A stretch of DNA of 64,000 nucleotides from Amphiura filiformis (taxonomy: Eukaryota > Echinodermata > Ophiuroidea > Amphilepidida > Amphiuridae), in assembly GCF_039555335.1 (NCBI RefSeq), contig NC_092642.1, positions 56,151,776 through 56,215,775 on the forward strand, read 5' to 3'. A program made the translations under genes and the position numbers. Positions 23,805 to 35,445 of the stretch are shown here, in pieces. The notes under the pieces were generated by a model. It saw nothing but the letters and a program-made list of their open reading frames with translations, ran no database searches and had not been told where the DNA came from. The number at the start of each line of letters is the position of its first letter. Position 1 is the stretch's first letter.

Positions 23805-25425
23805 TCTTTAGAATTATACTAAACATTTGAAATAGCAAACCATTGGGATGAATATAGGTCCCCGTTTTTGTATAGGTCCTATAGAACGTATAGAATAAGC
23901 ATTTGGAGTATGAACTCTTTTAAAAGAATAACACTTATAATAAACATTTAAAATGACAAACCTTAAAATTAAGGGATCTGGAATGAGCGTTTTGAGCGTT
24001 TTGACAGTATTTTTGGGGGACATGAGAGCACACCAGACATATCGAATTGCATTCTGAATACGAAGAATATCTTTCTGATATCAAATAATTTTCATTTTTT
24101 GAAATTCACGATATAAATACAAATTTTATGACAAATTATTAAAATTTGATATTTTTCATATTTTTGATATATAACAGTCCTCGAAGTAAATTCTATAAAT
24201 CTAATGATATATTCTTAAAGTGTATGTAGCTGGGAGGAAAGGCCGACGATCAATTGAAAAATTTGACCCTTCATTTTAAAAATATGGATTTTTTTTTTCA
24301 AAAAGACCTAATTTTTTTGGTGTTTTGGAAAAAAATCATATCTTCAATACGAAAGGTCAAAATGTTCAATTGATCGTCGGGTTTTCATCCCACCTACATA
24401 CACTTTACGTATAAATCATCAGATTTATAAAGTTTACTTCGAGTACTGTTAAATATCAAAAATACCAATTTTTAATCATTTGCCATAAAATGTGTATTAC
24501 ATTGCGAATTTCAAAAAATCAAAATTATTTGATATCACAAGGACATTCTTCGTATTCAGAATGCAATTCGATATGTCTGATGTGCTCTAATGTCCCACAA
24601 CAAATACTGTCCAAACGTTCATACCCCAGCCCTTAAGCTGAGTAGCAAACCTTTCGAATAATTCTTTAACATTTGAAACAGCCAAATCATTAGAATAAAT
24701 ATAACATTTTAAATAACCTTTAGAAAAGCACTTTTATAATAAATGTAAATAACAGACATTTTTATTATAAATGTTTGAAACCTTTAGAAAAACATTTGAA
24801 ATATAGCAAATCATTAAAATACCGCTTATGATAAACATTTGAAATAGTAAATCTTGAATTAAATATTATATATTAAAATAGATATTTGAAATGACAAACC
24901 TTTAGAATAATACTTAACATCATTTGAAATAGCAAACCTTTAGAATAACACTTTTATAATAAATGTATGAAATAGCAAGCCTTTAGAATGGCACCTTTAT
25001 TGTAAATGTTTAAAACTTTTAGAAAAATAAACATTTGAAATAGCAAATTTTTAGAATAATACTTATGATAAACATTTCAAAGAGTAGTACATTTTTAGAA
25101 AAATAGATATTTGAAATAACAAACATTTATAATAATATCATTTATGATAAACATTAGAAACAGCAAACCCTTAGAATAACACTTATAATAAACATTAGAA
25201 ATTGCAAACCCTTAGAATAGCATTTATCTTAACATTAGAAATAGCAAATTCGTATAATAACACTTATAAAATAGAAAACCCTCAGAAGTACACCTATAAT
25301 AACATTAGAAATAGAAAACCTTTAGAATAACATTTAAATAGCAAACCCTTAGAAAAACACTTATAAGAAGAATTAGCAATACCAAACCCTTAGAACAATA
25401 ATTTTAATCAACATTAGAAATAGCT
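23805..25425 (-). repeat. 41-bp minisatellite, reverse-oriented arm
   Basis: Units read ...TTAGAATAACACTTATAATA and AACATTAGAAATAGCAAACC, the reverse complement of the array to the right. They are more diverged on the left and closer to consensus near 25100-25425. A TTAA-flanked element at 23973-24632 splits this arm. The orientation switches near 25425-25440. Confidence 0.85.
23973..24632. mobile_element. TTAA-flanked inverted-repeat element, second piggyBac-like family (long copy)
   Basis: A 660-bp element between TTAA at 23969-23972 and 24633-24636, with GGG...CCC ends. Its arms share GGGACATGAGAGCACA, CAGACATATCGAATTGCATT and a TTCTGAATACGAAGAAT block. A further inner inverted pair (GATCAATTGAAAAATTTGAC / TGTTCAATTGATCGTCGG) makes most of the element foldable. 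No transposase ORF. Related to 7406-7610. Confidence 0.75.
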
Positions 25426-26850
25426 AATAATATTCAAATGGTTTGCTTTTATTCTAAGGGTTTGCTGTTTCTAATGTTTATCATAAATGGTATTTAAAGG
25501 GTTTGCTATTTCTAATACTTATCATAAGTGTTATTCTAAGGGTTTCCAATTTCAAATATTATCATAAATGTTATTATAAGGGTTTGGTATTTCTAATGCT
25601 TCCTATAAGTGTTATTCTAAGGGTTTGCTGTTTCTATTGTTAGTGTAAGGGTTTGTTATTTCTAATGTTATTCTAAGGGTCTGCTATTTATCATAAGTGT
25701 TATTCAAAGGGTTTCCTATTTCTAATGTTATTATAAGGGTTTGCTATTTCTAATGTTTATTATAAGTGTTATTCTAAGAGTTTCTTATTTCTAATGTTAT
25801 TTAATGTTATTATCAATGCTATTATACGGGTTTGCTATTTCTAATGTTTACTAAAGTGTTAAGGTAAGGGTTTGCTATTTTTAATGTTTATTACAAGTGT
25901 TATTCTAAGGGTTTGCCGTTTTTAATGTTATTCTAAGGGTTTCCCATTTCTAATGTTATTCTAATGATGTGCTATTTCTAGTGTTTATTATAAGTGTTAT
26001 TTTAAGGGTTTGCTATTTCTATTGTTTATTATGAATGGTATTCAAAGGGTTTGCTATTTCTAATGTATATTAATAAATGATATTCAAAGGATTTGCTATT
26101 TCTAATGTTAATTGAGTGTTATTCTAAGGGTTTGCTATTTCTAATTTTTCCTTATAACTGTCATTCTATGGGTTTGTTATTTCTGTTATTATAAATGTTA
26201 TTCTAAGGGTTGTTATTTCTATTGTTTATTATATAAGTGTTATGCTAAGTGTTTGCTATTTCTAGTGTTTATTATAAGTGTTATTTAAGGGTTTGTTATT
26301 TCTAATGTTTATTATGAATGGTATTCAAAGGGTTTGCTATTTCTATTGTTTATTATAAGTATTATGCTAAGTGTTTGCTATTTCTAATGTTTATTATAAG
26401 CATTATTCTAAGGGTTTGCTATTTCTAATGTTTATTATCAATGTTATTCTAAGGGTTTGCTATTTCTAATGTTTATTATATAGATGATATTTAAAAAATT
26501 TTGCTATTTCTAATGTTAATTATGAGTGTTATTCTAAGGGTTTGCTATTTCTAATGTTTATTATAGTGTTATTCTAAGGATGTGCTATTTTTAGTGTTCA
26601 TTATAAGTGTTATTTTAAGGGTTTGCTATTTCTAATGTTTATTATGAATGGTATTCAAAGGGTTTGCTATTTCTAATGTGTATTATAAATGATATTCAAA
26701 GGATTTGCAATTTCTAATGTTAATTATGAGTGTAATTCTAAGGGTTTGCTATTTCTAATTTTCCTTATAACTGCCATTCTAAGGGTATGCTATTTCTGTT
26801 ATTATAAATGTTATTCTAAGGGTTTGCTATTTCTATTGTTTATTATAAGT
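25426..26850 (+). repeat. 41-bp minisatellite, forward arm, first block
   Basis: Consensus unit: GGGTTTGCTATTTCTAATGT followed by TTATTATAAGTGTTATTCTAA. Units vary in length by internal deletions. ORFs here are repeat artefacts. The same array resumes at 30000, 36618 and 37530 in the same orientation. Confidence 0.9.
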
Positions 26851-27279
26851 GTTAAGTTAAAGTTGGTCTGAACCCTGGAATTATGGAAACTTTCGGGCCT
26901 CATAACTTCTAAATTGTTTGTCTAAAGTATATAAAAGTATACATATTTAGAATGGCAAAGACTGGATAAGTTCATCTGTGAGGTCAAATTTGGGCCAAAA
27001 TGGCACTTTTGGCCCAAAATCCCAAAAATAACGGTTTTTGGCCCACTTCTTTTTTGTGCACCGTAACAAAAAAATTCTTGGGCCAAAATTTAATTTTTAT
27101 TAATTTTTAAAAACTAGATCAAAATATCTAGGACCCGTTTTTTCATTTTTTTTAATTTTGACCAATTTCACCAAAAATATTTGAAATTTGTGCCAAAATC
27201 GGGCTTTTTTATGATTTTTTGAAAAATCAACATTTTTTGACCATTTTTGGCGCAAATTTCCCAAAGTTAGTCGAGGCCG
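26851..27279. other. Insertion in the minisatellite, unclassified part
   Basis: The array stops at 26850. The sequence is rich in GGCCCAAAA-like repeats (about 26990-27250). No gene is seen here. Confidence 0.5.
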
Positions 27280-27768
27280 ATGTATTGCTTGGGTGGGGAT
27301 GATTCTGGTGCAACGGATGCTTTATATATGATATTTCTTGTTAAGCAGTGGCCGTTCAACGGGCAGGTTGCCTTTGCTTTCTTCAAGCTCTTGGACCATC
27401 ACTTTCCAAAAGAATCCCCCTTACACAAAATCTTCAACAGAAACAATGTAAAATTAAGCTACTCATGCATGGAGAACATGAAATCCATCATCAATACCCA
27501 CAACAAACAGACCCTCAACACACCCTCTGCGAGCAACGACGAAAGGACATGCAATTGCCCAAAGAAAGCAAAGGCAACCTGCCCGTTGAACGGCCACTGC
27601 TTAAAAACGAAAACCCTGTTCTATTTTGAACAAATTGGTAAACAAATTTTTCCTGTACAAATGAATGCCGACCCCAAATTTCTTAAAACTTATCTTGACT
27701 CCCAAATAAATAAATCCATGACCCCTTCCTTCCGAAGAAAAACAAACCGTGCAAAAATTTACAATTAA
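27280..27768 (+). pseudogene. Penelope-like retroelement fragment (linker region), degenerate
   Basis: A 162-codon ORF contains FFKLLDHHFPKESPLHKIFN, NNVKLSYSCMENMKSII and a cysteine-rich CNCPKKAKATCPLNGHC block. From memory of the families, this order (KIFNRN..K.SYSCM.N...I, then CNC...CPL.G.C) occurs in Penelope-like elements between the reverse transcriptase and the GIY-YIG endonuclease. The upstream RT and the GIY-YIG motifs are absent. The N-terminal residues overlap an inverted copy of the cysteine block and are therefore not original. Family assignment is tentative. Confidence 0.5.
27341..27604. repeat. Perfect 43-bp inverted repeat inside the retroelement fragment
   Basis: Bases 27341-27383 (TTAAGCAGTGGCCGTTCAAC...) are the exact reverse complement of 27562-27604, separated by 178 bp. 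The right arm encodes the KKAKATCPLNGHCLK part of the ORF, so the left arm is an inverted local duplicate of coding sequence. Confidence 0.9.
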
Positions 27769-28443
27769 CATAATCGGCAGCTACCCAGTTCTGACCTTAA
27801 TGCCAGTAAGAATCACATTTCGTCATCAATATGGCCAATTGCCACGCCCATTTAGCACGGAAATAATGAAATATAACTTTTTAAATCAGCTATATCTAGC
27901 TTTTCCGTCATAATTGGGTTTTTTTCCGTGATGGAAAATCCAAATAAAGAGTTTATGTTTCGGGTCACATTATTTTGCCCTTTGCAATCAATGCCACTAT
28001 TTTGCAAAACCAATTTTCCTTGTAACCTGTCATTTTCGCCTATACTTTTGCGTGTGGAATTTGTGCACATCCGGGTACCTTACATCGTTGAACACGGTAT
28101 GGCGACTTGTAGATGTCACGTGCGCATTTATAAATGCGCATTTATATATATACCCGAAGTCCACTGATGGAGAAGGAACTTTTTACATACCTTTACCCAA
28201 AGAGCTTTTAAATAGAAATAGAGTCGCAATAGATTATATAATCTTTTGTTCGTTTGATGCCGATTAGAAGTTGCGACAGGCTATTCATAAAAGTGGTACC
28301 ATTGTTTCGATTAAAGGGGTTCCGCCATTAAATTGGTCACTGATCCGGCATCATATTAACGCTCTACACAACCGGCGAGTATCAATAAGTGACCACACTA
28401 CAGTCATGTGTAAGGGCAGTCATGTGTAAAGTGGTACCATTGT
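27769..28443. other. Non-coding part of the array insertion
   Basis: No gene is recognised. A short ATTTATAAATGCGCATTTATATA palindrome-like stretch lies near 28125-28150. Confidence 0.45.
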
Positions 28444-28974
28444 ACAGGGGAAAGATGAATTACGCATCGCACACTAGCACATTTAAACATGAATTTACAA
28501 ATGGAAACATAACATGCATAGGCAGATATACCAGAGAAAAAACTCCGGACATACCTGCCTGTGCGGGGACTTGAACCCCAGACCTCTCGCTAGTCGGGCG
28601 AGCGCTCTAACCACTGAGCTACACAGACTGTCCCTGATAAACAGGACTCAAGTCTGGTACTTATGGATATGAGCAGTCAAGGGTGAACAGTACAAACAAC
28701 ACATTACACACCAGTGTACGAGATCAATTAATGATGCTTACCCGCCAGCCTAATATAATCATACAAACAGAGGAAGAGGCTTACGCATCATACACTGGAA
28801 CATGAAAACATTCAAACATTACAACCAGCGCACGAGATCAAATTAATGATGCTTAATCGTTATTCTTAATATATCAATATACAGGGGAAAGAAGAATTAC
28901 GCATCGCACACTAGCACATTTAAACATGAATTTACAAATGGAAACATAACATGCATAGGCAGATATACCAGAGA
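28444..28974. repeat. 94-bp direct repeats flanking a tRNA-like sequence
   Basis: 28444-28537 and 28881-28974 match with a single mismatch (ACAGGGGAAAGATGAATTAC at the start, ATACCAGAGA at the end). Between them are the tRNA-like sequence and a second, looser repeat pair (ACGAGATCAATTAATGATGC near 28717 and 28832). The arrangement resembles a duplicated insertion site or short terminal direct repeats. Confidence 0.8.
28556..28628 (-). tRNA. tRNA-like sequence, full cloverleaf with atypical anticodon loop (possible pseudogene or SINE head)
   Basis: Read on the minus strand it folds into a 73-nt cloverleaf: acceptor GTCTGTG/CACAGGC (one G-T pair), D stem GCTC/GAGC, anticodon stem CTCGC/GCGAG, T stem TGGGG/CCCCG with loop TTCAAGT. 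Pol III A and B boxes (TAGCTCAGTGG, GGTTCAAGTCC) are intact. The anticodon loop is CCGACTA, so position 33 is C instead of the near-universal T and the nominal anticodon is GAC (valine). This argues for a tRNA-derived repeat rather than a working tRNA. Confidence 0.5.
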
Positions 28975-29999
28975 CTGTATCCCAAATGTGTGCTTGTGTG
29001 GGTCTGAAGACTATAAGGAGGCTTTAGCTGTCGATGCAATCATCTTTACCACCCACCTGACGATAGGTGTTTCATTTAAATAAATTGAATGCTCTTGGTG
29101 ATCGATTACACATTAGAATGTATGAAGGCTGCCATTTCCAGTCCATATATCTATATTACACTATAATGGTAATCGCTATACGTATACATGTAAGTATAAG
29201 TATAGGCCTATAAAGGTTGTTTTTAAGAAATTTCCATTTAATTTTATTTTAAGAAGGAGATTGGTATAGAAATAGTGCCGTACCCAAAGAGGGGGGGGGT
29301 TGGGGAGGGACAGATTCACCTCTGTGAGAAGTCTTGGGAGGGGGGAGGGAGGAGGAGGGGGTATGGAGAATGAGAGAGGGCTGGAGGAAGGATAATAAAG
29401 ACAAGTAGATAAATAGAAATATAAGGAAAATGATGGGAATGAGAGAGGGAGGGTGAGAGGGACAATGAGAGCGAGGGAGTGATAAAATGTAGGCCTAGGA
29501 AAGAATAAGTACAGAGAAGGGAAAAGAAAGGAATGATGAATACATTTAATAATAATTATTAGGCCTATATAATAACTAAACACATAACAGCACTGGGCAG
29601 CCATTCGACGATGTCAATGCCTTTATTCGTTACGTAATTAAAACGCCCAGTCAGATGTATTTCACACCTACCAAACACAACTCACCCAATTTCGCAAACT
29701 GGACGTTGAATGTACACTCTCATGAATATTGATTGGCAACATTTTCCAATATGTCAGCGCTCTAATCGGAAACAATAGAACAATAGACCCTGCAGAGCGT
29801 TGCCTTTACCACATTCTGTATTATTGTAGATCCCGTTAAGGGCAAATACATGTAGCTTGATATTAAATGGCTGTAGTATAACTTTTTGAATTTGGTAGAA
29901 GAAAAGAGTAAAATAATCCCTCCCTAATTCTAACCTCCATGGTTATACCAGTAATTACGTAAGACCTGGTCTAACTTGTTTTGCTTATATGGACCAAGA
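28975..29999. other. Non-coding; purine-rich low-complexity tract at 29285-29530
   Basis: GGGAGG/GAGA-rich sequence produces a 142-codon low-complexity ORF on the minus strand (29176-29604) that I do not regard as a gene. No other feature is seen before the minisatellite resumes. Confidence 0.55.
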
Positions 30000-30440
30000 G
30001 ATCTAAGGGTTTGCTTTTTCTAATGTTTATTATAAGTGTTATTTTAAGGGTTTGCTATTTCTAACGTTAATCGAAAATGTAGTTCAAAGGATTTGCTATT
30101 TCTAATGTTAATTATAAGTGTTATGCTAAGGGTTTGCTATTGTTTATTATAAGTGTTATTTGCAGGATTTGTTATTTTTAATGTTTATTATAAGTGTTAT
30201 TCTAAGGGTTTGCTATTTCTAATCTTTATTATAAGTGTTATTTTAATAGTTTGCTATTTCTAATGTTTATTGTAAGTGTTATTCTATTTCTAATGTTAAT
30301 TATAGGTGTTATGCTAAGGGTTTGCTATTTCCATTGTTTATTATAAGTGTTATTCTAAAGGGTTGCTATTTCTAATGTTTATTATAAATGTTATTCTAAG
30401 GGTTTGCCATTTCTAATGTTTATTATTAGTGCTATGTAGA
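30000..30440 (+). repeat. 41-bp minisatellite, forward arm, second block
   Basis: Same unit and orientation as 25426-26850; the array was split by the 26851-29999 insertion. It ends where the LINE cluster begins. Confidence 0.9.
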
Positions 30441-30462
30441 ACAGAACATAGTTGTCAATACC

Positions 30463-32336
30463 ATGATAGAAGAGTCCAAGACATCATATATGCAGAGCAA
30501 ACTGCAAACTTCGGACACTAAATCTATGTATAGATCAGTTAACAGCCTTTTGAACAAAAATAAGAAAATCCAACCTGCCTCTGACTCTGCCAAAGCATTG
30601 AGTGATAACTTTGCTCACTACTTTGAAGAAAAAGTTGAGAACGTTCATAAAGGTCTTGTTAAATGTATGTCATCTAGTAGTATAAGTAGCACAAATGGGT
30701 ATGATCAAGAAGTGTCATGTAAATTGTCTGAAAGTTCCTGTTTCCTGTTCTAAGTGAAGGTGATGTTGAAAAGCTAATTGTAGGTCTGAGTACTAAGAGT
30801 TGTATGTTAGATCCAATAGCAATACCCACGTGGTACCTGAAAGACAATCTGTCCACTTTTGTTCATGCAATATCAAATGTTATCAACATGTCACTTTCCA
30901 CAGGAGAGTTTCCCCAGTCTGTTAAACGTGCTGTTATAACGCCGATCATTAAGAAGTCTTCCCTCAATCCGGACGAACTAAAGAACTACCGGCCAGTCTC
31001 TAGCCTTCCATTTCTGTCTAAAGTCATTGAGAAGCATGCAGTTAATACCATCACAGAACACATGATTGACAAGAGTCTCGGTGAGCCACTTCAATCAGCT
31101 TACCGCCGTGCTCATAGCACCGAAACAGCCCTGCTGAAAGTCAAAAATAACATTATGCATTCGATCCATAACCAGCAGGGTGTCTTCCTAGTATTACTCG
31201 ACCTTAGCTGTGCGTTTGACACAGTTGATCATGTGATCCTTCTTAGCAGAATGGAAAAGGAGATTGGTTTGTCGGATACAGCACTTCAGTGGTTGAAGTC
31301 ATATTTCAGCAATAGAACATCACGCGTTAGAATTGACAACGAACTCTCTGCTGAGCATGTTATGAACTACGGTCTGCCACAAGGTTCTACAGTTGGCCCA
31401 TTGTCATTCACAGTGTATACCATTCCTCTCGGTAGAATCATCACCAAATATGGCTTATCTTACCACATGTAAGCGGACGATCTTCAACTCTACATTAGCT
31501 TCGATCCATCCAATCCAGCATCAATTCAGAATGCTCTCTCCACAGTACACTCTCACTCAGTGCATAAATGAGATACGTTCATGGATGACTACCAATATGC
31601 TCAAGTTAAACAATGATAAGACCGAGTTTTTCATTGCCATATCCCCTCACAACAAGCAGCGCATGCCACCGGTTACTTTACAAGTTGGTTCTGACACCAT
31701 TCACCCATCTGAGACGGTACGGAATCTTGGAGTCATCTTCGACACTCACATGACAATGACATCCCACATATCATCCATCTGTAGCAGTTTGAACACACAT
31801 CTCAGGAATATCACCCGCACCCGTCGTTACCTGGACTTTGACACCTGCAATCACATAATTCGCTCTCTAGTTCTGTCACGCCTTGATTACGGCAATGCTC
31901 TTCTTCTGGGTGCAAGACAAGCCGATATCTCCAGACTTCAACGTCTGCAGAACTGGTCTGCTAAACTGATCTTTCGCGCCACCAAATATGACCATGCATC
32001 CCCTTTCTCCAACAACTTCATTGGCTGCCAGTCAAGGAGCGGATAGCTTTTAAGATCTTGCTGTGTGTGTTTAAGGCCATCAATGATATTGCACCAGCCT
32101 ATTTGTCATCGCTCCTGACTTTGTACTCTCCTGCCTGTGGGGGATTGCGCCCATCCACCGACGTCACTCGTCTTGAATTACCAAAAATAAACAGCAGAAC
32201 TCTTAAATCAGCCGCTGACAAGACGTTCTTTTTTACAGCACCATCCATGTGGAACAGCCTGCCTCAAACCATACGATCCACCGGCTCACTTCCAGTCATC
32301 AAAAAGGGCCTCAAATCCCACCTTTTTCCACAATAA
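30463..32336 (+). pseudogene. 5'-truncated L2/CR1-like LINE reverse transcriptase, inactivated
   Basis: Non-LTR retrotransposon remnant. In three frames it shows a pre-RT region (30463-30740), then RT motifs KNYRPVSSLPFLSKVIEK, LLDLSCAFDTVDH and GLPQGSTVGPLSF. The YADD catalytic motif reads stop-ADD (TAA at 31470-31472), then come NDKTEFFI, RNLGVIFDTHM and SRLDYGNALL, and a C-terminal region ending near 32336. There is a frameshift near 30740 and others near 31480 and 32020. No endonuclease domain is present, so the 5' half is missing. NYRPVS, LLDLS.AFDTVDH and LPQG features fit the L2/CR1/Jockey group. It lies inside the minisatellite. Confidence 0.88.
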
Positions 32337-33448
32337 GGAGTGTTCAGAAATACTTTGGTGGGGGGCTGGTAAAAAGGAGGGGGGCCAAAAAGTTTTGGAC
32401 CTTAAAAGAGGGGGACCAAAAAGTTTTAGGTGTAGGAAAGGGGGGGCCAAAAAAGTTTTCCGCTTTAAAACCCAAAATTTTCGCGCTTCGCGCGCATTGA
32501 GACCCTCTATATCGTTTTTAACATGGGCAAGTTTTGCTTTTCAGTGCTTTTTTTGGAAAAAATGATGGCAATCATGGCACTTAGTGTACACATATTAATT
32601 AATATAACATTGAAGATTTTCAGCAACATGCAACTTCTGGGTTGGTCTAACAAAATACTGGCACTTTTTATCATAGAATTTTATATCTCTTCAAAGTAGG
32701 CTACAAACATGATTATGTACCAATCTAATCAAAATAAAACTAAATCAAGAAAATATTGCAAATACATTGGATTTCTTTGCACGTAAACTGCACACTTCAG
32801 TTTACTATTTCTTATTGCAAAATTATTTTGTACACACATAGGCCCATGGGTAGATTTTAGCATAGGGCAGAGTGGGCACGCCCAGATACCACAGTCTTTG
32901 GGGGCCAAAACTGATACCTGTGTACATTTGCGTGACCAAATTAATCTCATATTTTGACCATTTTAGCTTTTTACATAAATTAGTTCCAATTTTAACAATA
33001 TTTGACCATTATCATTTAATAGCCACGGATCCCAATTATATGCAGATGTGCATATATATGAACCTCAAAATAAATCCTCTATTTCATTAATACCTGTAAA
33101 ATCAGATAAACACCCTTTTTGGGACAAATCTAAATTAAGTATAAAATGAAAATTTCCTTGTGCTTGTATTTCATGCAGCTTCATGCGCAATTGCCCCACC
33201 GGGAATGTTTCAAACATTTACCTCCCTCAATGACATGTGACCCAGATACCACACCACTGGAAACAACACTATTATAAGTACCGGTATAATGTTTGTTATA
33301 CGATAATGGGGGGGGTCAAAAAGTTTTGTCTGTCAAAGAGGGTGTCAAAAAGTTTAGCGGTCCATCGAGGGGGGGTCAAAAAAGTTTTCGAGCAAAAAAT
33401 TGGAGTTAGACCAGCCCCCCCCCTACCAAAGTATTAATGAACACTCCC
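32336..33448. mobile_element. 1.1-kb inverted-repeat DNA element, possible TA target duplication
   Basis: Ends AGGAGTGTTCAGAAATACTT (32336) and AAGTATTAATGAACACTCCC (ending 33448) are inverted repeats that continue into TTGGTGGGGGG / CCCCCCTACCAA. TA flanks both sides (32334-32335, 33449-33450), as in Tc1/mariner-type insertion. Just inside the arms are GGGGCCAAAAAGTTTT tracts on both sides. No transposase ORF, so non-autonomous. It sits exactly at the end of the LINE ORF and directly beside the RTE 3' end. Confidence 0.65.
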
Positions 33449-35292
33449 TAATCATCATCAGTCGGCTGCGGAGCAGGCGACTACAAGCTTTCTCCAACTA
33501 TTGCGATCTTGGGCAAGCGAAACAATTTTGTTTGGCTGCAACATCCCTTCAGTATCTCCCAGGAGGTGCTGGACATACTGTAAGTACAGTGTGCGCGGCC
33601 GTCCTGGTTTCCTCTTCCCATGTGGTGGAACGTAAAGGGCATATTCTTTCACAGGCTCGTCGTCTTCAAGACGCAGTATATGGCCGAGAAATTTGAGATG
33701 ATGAATCTTGACTCTGGCAACCAGTGGAGTGGTGTTGGTCAGATTGTAGATGGTTTCATTTGGAATCCGATCCACACGCTTGATGTTTAACATGACTCTA
33801 TAGCAAGATGTTGCAAAGGCATTGATTTTGTTTTCCATGTCCTTGGTGATTACCCATGACTCACACCCGTACAGAAAGACAGTAACACAAGTTGTCTCAA
33901 ACAGCTTGATTTTTGTTTCGATTGGCAGGGATGGGCTTCTCCAAAGGCGTTCCAGTTTCCAGAAAGCTGCCCAGGCTAGTGATTTTCTTCTTTTTAGGTC
34001 TCCAGCACTAGAGCCCAGCTTGGAACCCAAGTACTTAAAGTCTGTGACATGGTTGATGGTACTACCATAGACTTCAAGTGCTGGATGGGCGTTACAGTTT
34101 GCAGTCATATATTCTGTAGGTAACAATTCCAGCGTCAATTCCAGAAGTTGATTTCTTCAGAAGGTAATCTACCAGGATAATGAACAGGAATGGCGCTAAC
34201 ACATCACCCTGAAGCACTCCAGTTGTTACTTGGAAAGGCTCTGAGATACTTCCATCTACCATAGATGTGCCATCCCTCTTTTTGACTTTCACCCCTTTCC
34301 TTGAGTTCTTCCCAGAAAGCGAGTGTATGATTTTCCAGGTGTTGGTGTAATTCCCCATCTCGTCGGCCAGCTTCAGGTCTTCCATCTGCTTATTGAGTGT
34401 AGCAAGCTCATCAGATTTATAGGAGTTGTTAAGGCTGGTGTTCAAGTTCCTCCATCTTTCTCTAGATTGACGAGACCTTGAAATAGAGTACCGCTTTTTG
34501 GCCTCATCCCTTTCAAGTTTAAGTCTGATGGTTGCATCTGATACCCAACTTGGTAGTCCGCATGGCTCTTGTTTTCCAATAACTTTCTCAGCAACTTCAC
34601 GGACCGCTGTTTCGAAGGTCTCATACCTATCAGAGATGGGAGTGGCATCATCCATGCTCAAGACCTGGAATCTGTTTGATAGCTCCAGCTGAAATTCCTC
34701 CTTTGTATCAGGATCTTGCAACTTCCTCCAGCTGAATTGTGGTCTCTTGCAAGGGTTTCCTTTGCTTGTTCGCAGACTGGCAGCTAGACGGACGCTCACA
34801 ATACGATGATCGGAGTCCACTTCTACTGATTTGTATGCTCGACAGTTGCGGAGAGAATTTACCCACTTGCTATTTATTAGAATGTTATCTAACTGTGCAT
34901 GGGTTGATCCAGCTGGATGGGTCCAAGTCCAGAGACGGTTCTTGGGTTGGGGGAATCTCATCTGGGCTGGTCTGAGATTGTACTCCAGGCAAGTGTTGAC
35001 CAGGCGCTCACCATTGTCATTTGTTGAATCATGGTAGCAATGTGGACCAATGACCCAAGGATGGGAAAGATGACTATCTGTTCTTATTCTGGCATTAAAA
35101 TCGCCGAGGATGAGATGGATGTTGTGCCTTTTCATACCATCCAGGTGGTCAGATAGTGATGAATAGAATTCCTCCTTGTCAGAAGATGTTGAGCACTCAG
35201 TGGGTGCATATACAACAATGATGCTAAGCTGTGGGTTACCATGGAATGTTACAAATAGTATCCTCTCGGAAACAGCTTCAACACTCTTCATT

Positions 35293-35336
35293 AAGCACAT
35301 TCACAGATGTCTTAAAAGACATCTGTGAATGTGCTT
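35293..35336. repeat. 21-bp inverted duplication with 2-nt spacer inside the RTE endonuclease
   Basis: AAGCACATTCACAGATGTCTT is followed two bases later by its exact reverse complement. On the minus strand the second arm interrupts the endonuclease frame and supplies a premature stop. It looks like a template-switch duplication. Confidence 0.85.
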
Positions 35337-35445
35337 GGACATGACCAGACCCACTCCTCCATGTCTTTGGTTGGTAGCAGAACTGAATATTAAAACCCAG
35401 TTCCTATTGTCGGACCAAAGTTCATCAGTTGGGCTTGGTGTAATG

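Noticed and set aside
24645..26850. Regular short repeats suggestive of a CRISPR-like array
   Set aside because: The units are head-to-tail 41-bp minisatellite copies without unique spacers, in an animal genome.
29176..29604. 142-codon minus-strand ORF rich in Leu, Pro, Ser and Tyr
   Set aside because: Translated purine-rich low-complexity DNA; no conserved motif and no splice context.
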